From: Lineus longissimus | Lineage: Eukaryota; Nemertea; Pilidiophora; Heteronemertea; Lineidae | Length of the DNA: 64,000 nucleotides | Direction: 5' to 3' | Assembly (NCBI RefSeq): GCF_910592395.1 | Contig: NC_088326.1 | Location: 2,547,001-2,611,000 of the forward strand | Shown here: piece after piece, positions 47,029 through 57,805 of the stretch | How positions within the stretch are numbered: the first letter of the stretch is position 1 | How the letters are laid out: each line of letters begins with the position of its first letter | Translations under genes and position numbers: made by a program | The notes under the pieces: generated by a model | Seen by the model: only the letters and a program-made list of their open reading frames with translations | What the model was told of the DNA's origin: nothing | Databases searched by the model: none

Positions 47029-47879
47029 ACACAAGAAGGAGAATGAGGAGTAGAGTTTTTAAAGGGGGACTATAGACTTATCTGAGTTATCTGATGATCA
47101 GTGGTCTTTAATATGCAAGTTGGAAATTGGGTTCGATGGTACTTCACGGTCAAATGATACTTCATACAACCATCAATAGTGCAGATGTGCTATGAGATAG
47201 AACAGCCACCTATCAGGTACTCAATGTATCTTTAATCTGGCCCACCTCGCCTCGCCTACAGTCCCCCATTAAGGACACACTGTCATGGACAATCTACATC
47301 AAATAGTCACAAAAACCAGGAGAGAATAGTTCAGGGAGTTGGAAGACTAGATCCTTCAAGAAGCTGTCTCTTGGGGAGCAACTTTTTAGAATAGTGATTT
47401 CATTCATTGTAATTATAAGGCATCAGAAACCTCGCCATGAGAGATTCCATGGTGTTGATTACTATCTCCATTCATCCCAAATCCATCTTCAGACCTCGGG
47501 ACAAAGTCACAACCAGAATACCAGAATACAACCAATTCAAAGTCCCTGTATTCTGATTGAGACTATGTCCTCAAAAGACCAATTAAGAATAAATGGAAAC
47601 TATCATTCAAACACATCCATGGAATCTCTTTCTGTAACAATGATGGGACAGGATGATACCGCCTGTGATAGTTTGACTGTTTTACATACAGGGTGTCCCA
47701 AGATATTCCAGTGCAATCTTCATGTTTTATTTATTAAATATCGGATGCCATGGCATGATGAGTATGTCCGACAAAAGCAAAAATCTTTTTTCATCTCTGA
47801 AAATTTCTATTGTGTCCTTCTGAGAAAAGAAACAACAGTCACAGTCGGACTGAATTGGACCTGGCAGCCCTCTGTCTTT
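47029..47879. other. No supported gene
   Basis: 3' flank of TTC32, with AATAAA near 47588. A 165-codon plus-strand open frame (47394-47891) has no domain; the word tacagggtgtccca inside it resembles a transposon terminus but no partner end is visible. Confidence 0.4.
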
Positions 47880-50800
47880 CCAACACAGTGAGAGAGATCA
47901 TGAGATGGCCTGTCCACTCCACTGTTTTGTCAACACTGTAAAAGGCATAAGACAGTCACAACTAGACAAATTCTGACTTGGTTGCTCCACTGTCTTCCCA
48001 ACTGTCATGTGACGATGAGGGATATTTGAGACGGTCTCGACCAGACAAATTCGGACGAGGTAGCTCCACTGTCTTCCTAACGGTGAGAGATTTAAGACCG
48101 TCACAACCAGTCATAGTTGGACCTAGTAACTCCACTGTCTTCCCAACACGGTGAGAGCCCTGAGACAGTCCCAACTAGACAAAAACCGGCCTGGCAGCTT
48201 CACTGTCTTCTTAACATGATGGTGAGAGATTTGAAACGTTCTCAACCAGACAACATCGGACCTTGGAGCTCTACTGTCTTCCGAACACGGCAGCTACACT
48301 GTCATTCCAATCCAACGCGATGGTGACCATGTTGTAACAGCCCAACCAGGCCAACACCTCTCGGCTACAACGTCTTCTCAAAATCGTGAGAGAGGTGAGA
48401 CGACCGTAACCAAAGTGAATCAGGCTTCCCAGCTCCACCGTTTTGCCAACATGATGAGAAGGAGGCGGTCACAACCACACTGAATCGGACCTGGCGCGCA
48501 GCTCTACCGTCAAGTCAAAACAGTGAAGTAGATGAGAAAGTCACAACCGGACCCAATGGCCTGACAACTCAGTCCAACGAGTTTCAACTTGTTGAGACAA
48601 ATGAGATCAGTCCGCACATACCGAATCGAAACTAGGAGCTCGATCAATTGTTTTAACAACACGTTGATCGAGATGAGACTGTCCCAGCCACAACAAAATA
48701 AGCCTGTCAGCTCGACCGAATTGTCGCCTTGTTGAACAGTCACCACCGGACCGAATTGGATTAGGCAGCTGCGGTATCTTGCCAACACGTTGAGAGAGTC
48801 ACAACCATACTAAATCATGCATGTTAAGACAGCCGCAACATGAAGACAGAATGGGCCCTGGCTGCCCTGCTGTCTTCGCAACACCGTGACAGGTCTGATT
48901 TGATCTGGTTGTGGCCGTCTCATCTATCTCACTGCGTCGACAAGATGGTGGAGCAGCCAGGCCCATGCTGTCTGGTTGTACCTGTCTCATATCTCTGAAC
49001 GCATTGTCAAGACGGTGGGACTGCCAGGTCCGACTCGGTCTGGCTGCGTGGCTGTGTTCCTTCTCTCACCGTCATGGCATGGCTGTGGAGCAGCCCGATC
49101 TAATTTGGTGATGTTAAAGCTCTCTCACCGCACTGACAACAATTTGGGGCACGCAGGCCTAATTCAGTCAAGATATTGCGGCTGTCTCCTCTCCAAGGTT
49201 ATCTCATCTCGTCTTTTGAAGAGCAAGACGCAACAGCCAAACCCACACCGAATCGGACCTGGCTGTGTTACGATTTCGACACGGTGAGACAATAGACAAT
49301 GTCCCAACCAGACCGATTGCAGCGCCACCTTCTTTGAAGAGGTGAGCGATGAATCAACGACCGAATAGGAGAGATGGGGCAGCCAGACAGAATGTGGTAT
49401 ATTTGTGGTGATCTGATATCTCTCATCGCGTTGGCGACACGGTGGGACGAATGAGACAGACCCAACCTGACCAAATCGGACATGGCAGCTCCAAAGTGTT
49501 GACTACACGGTGTGAGAGATAAGGCATTGTAAATCCAGCGTCTTGCTAATTGGATGAAGACAGTCACAACCAAACCGAATAGGACCTGGCCGCCAAACCG
49601 CTTTCCCAACTTTCTAAGACAGAGCAGACAGTCATGAGTAAAGACCGAATTGGACCTGGCATCTCCACCGTCTTGCTGCCCAGGTGATCTTCACTTGATA
49701 TAACGACCGAATCGAATCAGGCTGCTCCACCGTCTTGCAAATACGGTGAGAGAGTTGAGACAGTCACAACACAACCTAACAGATGTCACCTTGGACCTCC
49801 GAAGTATGGTCAACATGGTGAGACAGCTACAACCGATCCAGACCTTTCAGCTCAACAGTCTTGCAACACTGTGAGAGAGTAGGGACAGCCAAAACCAGAC
49901 GATATCGTCATGGAAGTCGTCGCAACCAACACAGGTCACAGCAAGACCGAATTGAGCTGCACAATCGCATTGCCACTGTCAATCTAAAAAGTCTGAGAAA
50001 GATGAGACCGAACGGGCCTGACTGCCCTATCATGATATTGCCAACACGTTGATCAACGAGATGTCGATAGACCCAAGGAGACAAAATGTACATGGGATCT
50101 GGCAGCCCCTTTGTTTTGCCTTCACGGTCCGAGAGATGAGACGGTCACACAGCCACGCTTCTGCCTCATTATTCATCGTTCTGTCTACACGGTGAGAGAC
50201 TTGAGACAGACATAACCGGACTGAATGGGGCTTGGGTGTCGAACCCTCTTGTCCAGCAGCAAGGCTCGGTCTTGCCTGGTTGTGGCTGTTTATCCTTCTC
50301 ATGTTGGGAAGATGCGGTTAGGCTGCGACTGTCTCATCACTCTCACCAGATGGCGACCCAGAGGACCTGCCAGTGCGGTTCGGTCCGGTTGTGAGAGTCT
50401 CAACTCTCATCGAATGCGGTGGTGTGGTGGAACATATTGGTCCGATTTTGTCTGGTATTTGAGATGGGACCATGGCCGCAACCAAGCCGGATTGTGACCG
50501 CGATTACGCGGTCTTGCCGCTACGGTGAGAGAGATGAGACAGCCTCCACCAGATCCAATCGGAGGCATATCAGCTCCACTGTCTGACAGTAACAGCCTTA
50601 CCTAATCAGGTGTGGCTGCTTTGCCGTGTTTCGGCGACACGATGGGCAAGACGGTTTAGCTGCCAACCAACTGAGTCTGGGTGTGATTGGGTCATGTTTC
50701 TCTCACTGTGTTGGCAAGACTGTTTGGAGCTTCCAGGCCCATTCGGTCAGGTTGTCTCGGCAACACGGTGAAGCGGTCTGGCCCGATTCAGACTGGTTGT

Positions 50801-51300
50801 GACTGCCTTAACAATCTCACCGTGTTGCCAGGACGGTTCAGCTAACAAGCCTGGTAGACTAAATGGGGCTTCTTGGCGGCTACACCGTGCTGGTATTACG
50901 GTGAGAGAGATGTGACAGTCACAACCAGACCAAATCGGACCTGTTAGCTCCGCGGATTTGCCGGCACGGTGAGAAATTTGCAACAGGACCTGTCATCTCC
51001 ACCGTCTTGTTAACGCGGTGAGCGAGTTGGGACAACCACAACGGGGGAACGGGACTAAATTGACAATGCAACTCCACTGTCTTGCCTCGGCCAGGGAGCC
51101 GAGTCGCAAGCAGCGCAGGGCGAGTGCAAGGAGCCAAGGCGGTGAGAGATGAGGCAGTCACATCCGAATTGCTTGGTCATGCAGCTGGGCCGACTTGCCA
51201 AGACGGCGAGAGCGATGGGACAGTCACAGTCAGACCGAATCAGCCCTGTCAGCCTCGCTGAGTTGCCGACGTACATCTTGTGACTGCGAAGACACCGTGT
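47880..51300. repeat. 3.4-kb degenerate satellite with orientation changes
   Basis: A unit of about 65-75 bases recurs throughout with heavy divergence. Landmarks are cacggtgagagagatgagac, agtcacaaccagaccgaatc, ggacctggcagctccac and tgtcttgccaacac. The inverse form (tctggttgtgactgtctcat, gtgttgacaagacggtgg) prevails in about 48880-49250 and again around 50250-50860, so blocks of the array are inverted. There are no coding features. The short open frames inside are by-products. Confidence 0.85.
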
Positions 51301-52151
51301 AACCTTTTGGATTGAGTGAATCACGAAAAACTAACTATGGTTGGAATCTATCATAACTTTACTTCTCGAATGCCAGTGGTCGATAGTGAACAAAACAAAG
51401 AACTGTGAACAGGAACAGAGACAAGGACAGAACAATTCTCTAGGGAGGACATTGGGCGTGGGATGGATAATGTGTTCACTCGCCACCATGTGTCGCCACA
51501 TGCAACGTCACACCAATTATCTCTACTTTGGATTTTCGAAGCGGTTTTTGACATGGCTTGCGAATCACTGGTAGGGCGATGATAATGTTACGTTCGAGTT
51601 AAGTGTTTATTGCTGTCTACTGATTTTCAATGGGTCACGGTCCTGCTGGCCGGAAGCCTTTTATGAATGAAAAACAACATATTATTATGCCCTTTCTTGT
51701 CCCTATATATAAAGAAACACCTGATTTCACTTCTAGTAACAACTAAACTGCGGACAACTTGCCTTTACTTGCAACATGATAACAATATGTATGTACAACC
51801 CAAGAAACATAAATAAAACATGAAATGAACACTTGTATTTGCTTGTAAAAGACAAAAAGTCTTAGGTCGGGCATTTTTCAAGCAATGTCTTTGACGATTC
51901 ATGACCCGAAAGGAAAACAAGACAAGATGAGAGCGCTGCTCCGGGTCCAACTTGTGGGATTAACAACCACGAAGTCGGAACTGATGTTTGCCAGTAAGTC
52001 TTCCAAGCGAACCTTTCTTTTGTGTTCCGTCGTTCCATCTCCGTGGAAAAGGCACAACCTGTCAGTATCAGTAACTCGTTTAGCCTATTTGAAGTTTGTC
52101 GAACGAAACGCATACAAAACGCCGAAATTATCGCCAGCCAAGTTCCCGGCT
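51301..52151. other. No supported gene; 3' flank of the BMP gene
   Basis: Probable 3' UTR of the minus-strand BMP5-8 gene. Open frames on either strand have no recognisable features. Confidence 0.45.
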
Positions 52152-54643
52152 TTAATGACATCCACATGATTTGACCACCATGTTCCTATATTTCTTCAAA
52201 ATCACATTTTCATTGTCATCAAAATACAGCACGGATATAGCGGAGAGTTTCGTCGGTGCGCAGCACGGTTTGGGTACCATGAGCGGCCGCATGGAATGGA
52301 CCAGTGTCTGTATGATGGCGTGGTTGGTAGCGTTCATGTGCGCGTTCAGAGGGAAGGAGCACTCCCCGTGGCAGAAGAAGGCCGCATAGCCCTCGGGGGC
52401 GATGATCCAATCCTGAAAAAGAAATGGTGCAAAATATCATCAGTAGTATTCGCGAAGGTATGAACTGGCATTGGAATGAGGCCGTTTCTTAACCACTATG
52501 CTGCTTAGACTAGACACTGTGCTAACAAGAAAGTGACGAACAACGACGATTGCCGGTGTAAGGTGAAGGTGAGTCAACGACTTGTCCCCTTCAAGATTAC
52601 TCCTATCCTATTGTACGATGACAGACCAGTCAAAGAGTCGCAAGTTTAATGTTCCAAATTGGGATTCCTACCTGCCATTTTAAGTCTTTGAAGCTGACGT
52701 ACAGCGTCCGTCTCTGGCAGACTTGGTGGTCGTATCTGTTATCTGCAACAAGAAGCAAAAACAAGTGTTGAGGGAACGCCGAAACCTGATCCATGTTTTA
52801 GGTGCATTGATGATCGTTCGTGTCGCAGTACTCCGGAGACATCTCTGAGTGGTCGATTCGCAAGCTGCTCACACATCAAGCGAATCAAACTACACGGACC
52901 CTTCTTCTTCTTCGTCAGCCTTCACTAAGTCGTTTAGGTGTTTTCGTATGTTTTCCCATTCTTACAGATAGGGGGAGCTTCCTACTTACATGACATTCGT
53001 CCCCAGGACCAGCTCTGGTCAGAAAATGCCATCTCGTCCGGATCATAATCCGGCTCATCATGTTTCTTTGACGACCGCGGTTGTTTCTTTTTCTTGTTTC
53101 TTTTCTTCCTCGCCTCTCTCGTTCGTCTCACGTGAACCTCTCGCGGGATCCGGAAAAACGCCAACAAAAATGGCTGCTTTTCGTGTTTGTCCGATCTACC
53201 CACAATTCCTATGTCACGTGGTTTGACCTCGTTGCCATCTGCGTCCATGACGGAGATGTACAGACCGAGGTTTTCGTGCGGGAAGACCACCCAGGGAAGG
53301 GCGGTGTTTGTAATGTTGAAGTGGAGCCAACCTTTGAATGAGGACTCCACCGTGATGTTGTGGACCAGCTCAAGAACTTTGTCCCTGGAAAGAAGTTTGA
53401 AGATATAAAAAGGATACTGGCAAAAAAACTGGAGGGATTGGCGACATCTGTAACGCGAAACTGCGGCACTGTGTATTGTCCGCGCGCGCCGGCCACCCAT
53501 CCAATTCATGACCACGCTCAACGTTGCTTAACTTCCAGCTCTGGGGCTGACGCGCTATTGACGCCCCAACCACTAGCCCGAAAGGAAATCAAATATGGCT
53601 GACGCATCCGCCATATTGGATCGTCTGTGACTAGCTTTAGACAAAATGGTTGTCAATTAACGTTTTCATACATACTCGAAGTCCAGCCCCTGCTTCATCT
53701 TGTGTATGTAGAGAGTATAAGTTGAATCCGGCAGTGATGAAGCCTTCCGCTTGAAGATCCTCAGCTCTGCCCCAATGAGCGTCTCATCCAGTGACACCTC
53801 GCTGAAGTCAAAGAAAAGTCGTCTGTCTCTCTCGTGGCGGATGAGGTCGATTCTGTCAGCTGGAGGAGAGACAATGCACATATTTTAAAGGAACTACTTG
53901 GGTGGCCATGATGATAAAGCGCCTACTCGCCACCATGCGCCGCATCACGGATATTTACGTGGGCGCATCATGAAGCTTCTCTCTACCGCTGCTCTAATGA
54001 TTTTCGAATGTGTTGCGAATGAGGTGGTTTGGGGGATGGCTGGCGAATTTCAGGTACATTTAAGTTCAGACAGCGTCGTCTGACGACTAGTCAATACGAT
54101 TAGCGTTTTTAATGCTACTAATTTGCAACTATTCCATCAGACGGGACCACAAGCTGAGTTACGTCATCCCTTCATCGTCAGATGGAAGCACAGTCAGCAG
54201 AAATGTGTGACAGCAACAATAAATGAGAAAAGTTAATGATGATGTCACTGTGTACCTTTGTTGACGAAGCTCATGATCATATCGGCATCATAGACCTCCT
54301 TCATCGCGTTCACAGTCGTGTTAAATAACTCCATCATGTCCATTCGCGCCGCCTTGCGGACATTCTGATCATCACCCTCTATAGAATTATATAAATCCAT
54401 CATGAACCTCGGTGCAGACGCCTTAGCCTTGCGTTTGAAGGGACGAGGTCTGTGTTGTAATCCTAGAAGTGTCAGAATCTCCTGTTGCATTTCCCGTCGT
54501 TCCTTATTACGTAACTTCCGGATGGGCATACTCTGGTAGAGTCCGTTGTCGGCATAGAATGCTGAGATGTAACCATGGCAATAGGACGCGAGGTCCAGAT
54601 ACAATACGATTGGGATGATGATGTTTAGAAATGAGGTCTTCAT
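52152..54643 (-). CDS. BMP5-8: BMP5/6/7/8-type TGF-beta ligand, complete (five exons, 432 aa)
   Basis: Exons 54256-54643, 53676-53859, 52990-53384, 52672-52742 and 52152-52412 join in phase to 432 aa. The start [20 protein letters not shown] is a signal peptide. The prodomain includes [20 protein letters not shown] (the usual EMQ.EIL..LGL) and [14 protein letters not shown] basic stretch, [17 protein letters not shown], holds candidate furin sites such as RRTR. The mature domain keeps all seven cystine-knot cysteines: [22 protein letters not shown] and SCGCH, with [26 protein letters not shown] and [20 protein letters not shown], diagnostic of the BMP5/6/7/8 (60A) group. It would be a secreted dimer signalling through type I/II serine kinase receptors to Smad1/5. 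One extra Cys precedes the knot (RMSCYNRY). Confidence 0.97.
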
Positions 54644-56253
54644 GATGACGGCAGGGGGTCTCTATCAGTGTAATTGCACGATGAATTCTGAAAAGGACAA
54701 AAAGGATGGTCACGTGATGATAAACTGACCAATTAAGCGTCTTTCGTTCTGCTCTTTTGAATGTCCCATTTTCAAACACCAGACTGTGGTAAGCGAAGCG
54801 CTTTAACATATCAGGTACATGTCTGTCTCACAAAAGTACATCGCATGCACTTTTCATCCACGTGTCTCATAAAACACTGTTAATTTCACTTCGCAACGAG
54901 CATCCGCCCTTGATTGACAGGTTACATGTACTAATTGATAATCCGGGTATTTTATAATTGATTGACAGGCAATGGAACAGCCGGCTGAGTAAAAGCACCA
55001 TCAATTATGCAGAGATAATAGTGGCAGTTTCTGATATCACGTCTGGAGTTCCTTTTGGAGCTCATTTTCGGTGATAGTCGAGTACAATAGGCAGGTTTAG
55101 CATGCCTTACGAAGAGTTACTGAACGTTGAAACGTATGTGAAGGTACTTTATGGACGATTTCTTTGAAAATTGCCACGATTTCTTTCTACAACTAAAGGT
55201 ATAAAAGATGATATACGGCTACGGATGTCCCATAAAATAAAGGAATTAGCACAGGATTTTATGTCATCACTGAGTTCGTAGTCCGTACTTCGTCGTTCGT
55301 ATGGATTGTGAAACCTATAATATTAATCTTCACCATATAAGCGATAAAAATGAGAACCTACCAACATGCAGCAAAAAGACAACAGAACGTTCCAGACAGT
55401 AAAGAAATTACCAGGTCTGATAATATAGAAGTCTGTCCACAGGTAACAGTGCCCGCAAAACAAAAGATTCTACCGTGGGCTTATATTTGATGTCTTTTAG
55501 GTCTGCACCAATCTAACAATAGGATAGGACGTTGTTTCCACAGAGACACTGATTACTGTCACACTGGCCAGGATGGAAGAAGTACATCAAACCCAACGAT
55601 TGTCAATTCAGAGTGTCCTCAGCGAGACCTGGATTTTTCATATCCCCTTTGGGGAACTGGTACCTGAGGCACATCTGCCAATCGGCGTCCGCAGCGTCGG
55701 AGGCAACACCACTTTCACCTCGCCATCACCAAGAAACGCCGCATTCGAATATATTGCAATAGAAACTATATAAAAAGCTCATACAGAGATGCAATGTTGC
55801 GTCTCCTACACAGAAATCTATTGCAAAAATAGATTGTCACATCAGTTTTGTTCGATGGCATAACAGGTTTTTGTTAGCTTTCCATTCTGAGGTGTGCTAT
55901 TGTTTTCATTTTTAGGCGATTTTAGTCAAGACGGTTGGATGTCTCCATGTGACTGATAATAATGCAGTTGGGAAAGTGGGTTCAGTTGTCTTCTTCGTAC
56001 AAGTGTCAACGGTGCCGCCGTACTGCGAGAGAGCTTAGACACCTATTGGTGGCGTCGTGTAACTAAAACCTGTCCACTTGACTCCCGCCTATAGATTCCC
56101 TTTAAATGTTAGTTGCTTACAACCAATGCCATGTATGATATTTCTTAGATTAACCCCTTCCCCCGCCGCCTTGTTAAGTAGAATTACCCTCTTCCTAATC
56201 TCGTCAACACAACTCTAATCCATTTCTTTGGTTATTTACTAGGAATGGTCAGC
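54644..56253. other. BMP upstream region, no supported gene
   Basis: Should hold the BMP5-8 promoter and 5' leader. The 66-codon frame at 55573 and others lack any conserved feature. Confidence 0.45.
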
Positions 56254-57010
56254 TAAAGCTCTGTACACACTGACAACATTTTGGGAAACATGTTGGCCAA
56301 CATGTTGTCCAGGTGCGATGTTATCGAAAATTTGGCCCTGTATACACATGACAACATTCGACAACATGTTGGGCAACTTGTTGTCGAATGTTTCCGAGAA
56401 ATGAGGATTTTTGAGGGAATATTTTAGAGGGAAATTCATAAACAATGGAAGATTCCAGAGAAGAAGATGTATTGTCGGTGGCTCTGCCATAATTTTACGT
56501 ATCCTGATTGAAAGACGGCGAAGAAAACGTAAAGATGAGAAAAGAGTGTGGACAAGACCATGGATTTATATGAGACACCAGCATGGGGCAAATTTTGTAG
56601 CTATTTCTAGAATAGCAGCTTTCTTTTTGTTCTTGTCTTTATATTCCCTGGATGTTACATCCCATAAACAGGCACAACTTTCCCATACTGCAATAAGTTG
56701 TTCAACTTCACTCAGTAACCATTCCTTGCTTGAGGCTGCCATTTTGACTACATCACATGGCTTAAGGTAGATCATGTGATTTGTGGCCTATTTCTGATTG
56801 GATAAAACTCGACAACATCATTAGCATCTCGGCAACAAAATTGATTTTGTTATTTCGACAACATTTGAGCAACATTTGGCCAACATGTTACCGAATGTTT
56901 CCGAATGTTTCCGAACTGTACACACTGCCAACATTTTCGATAACATCGCACCTGGACAACATGTTGGCCAACATGTTTCCCAAAATGTTGTCAGTGTGTA
57001 CAGAGCTTAA
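56254..57010 (+). mobile_element. PIF/Harbinger-derived non-autonomous element, copy A
   Basis: The 751-bp body (56257-57007) starts AGCTCTGTACACACTGACAA, ends in the exact inverse, and is flanked by perfect TAA duplications (56254-56256, 57008-57010), the 3-bp target type of Harbinger. Near the left end, a plus-strand frame with ILIERRRRKRKDEKRVWTRP and WIYMRHQHGAN matches the N-terminus of Harbinger (HARBI1-like) transposases. On the minus strand (56566-56775) lies the start of a MADF/Myb-like protein, WLLSEVEQLIAVWESCACLW followed by DVTSREYKDKNKKKAA. The DDE domain is missing: the two genes meet at an internal deletion. Confidence 0.85.
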
Positions 57011-57045
57011 CATGACTCAGCTACACTAATTGTTTGGTTGTAGAT

Positions 57046-57805
57046 TTAAGCTCTGTACACACTGACAACATTTTGGGAAACATGTTGGCCAACATGTTGT
57101 CCAGGTGCGATGTTATCGAAAATGTTGGCAGTGTGTACAGTTCGGAAACATTCGGAAACATTCGGTAACATGTTGGCCAAATGTTGCTCAAATGTTGTCG
57201 AAATAATACAAAATCAATTTTGTTGCCGAGATGTTAATGATGTTGTCGAGTTTTATCCAATCAGAAATAGGCCACAAATCACATGATCTACCTTAAGCCA
57301 TGTGATGTAGTCAAAATGGCAGCCTCAAGCAAGGAATGGTTACTGAGTGAAGTTGAACAACTTATTGCAGTATGGGAAAGTTGTGCCTGTTTATGGGATG
57401 TAACATCCAGGGAATATAAAGACAAGAACAAAAAGAAAGCTGCTATTCTAGAAATAGCTACAAAATTTGCCCCATGCTGGTGTCTCATATAAATCCATGG
57501 TCTTGTCCACACTCTTTTCTCATCTTTACGTCTTCTTCGCCGTCTTTCAATCAGGATACGTAAAATTATGGCAGAGCCACCGACAATACATCTTCTTCTC
57601 TTGGAATCTTCCATTGTTTATGAATTTCCCTCAAAAATATTCCCTCAAAAATCCTCATTTCTCGGAAACATTCGACAACAAGTTGCCCAACATGTTGTCG
57701 AATGTTGTCATGTGTATATAGGGCCAAATTTTCGATAACATCGCACCTGGACAACATGTTGGCCAACATGTTTCCCAAAATGTTGTCAGTGTGTACAGAG
57801 CTTTA
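57046..57805 (-). mobile_element. PIF/Harbinger-derived non-autonomous element, copy B (inverted)
   Basis: The 754-bp body (57049-57802) is flanked by perfect TTA duplications (57046-57048, 57803-57805). It is the inverse of copy A and only about 40 bases from it, so together they form a palindrome of about 1.5 kb. The MADF fragment is on the plus strand (57283-57492) and has the same amino-acid sequence as in copy A. The transposase fragment is on the minus strand (57288-57614), where MEDSKRRRCIVGGSAIILR stays in frame with the RRRR block; in copy A one base less breaks this link. Confidence 0.85.

Noticed and set aside
47394-47891. 165-codon plus-strand open frame downstream of TTC32
   Set aside because: Length alone; the peptide has no recognisable motif and runs into the satellite.
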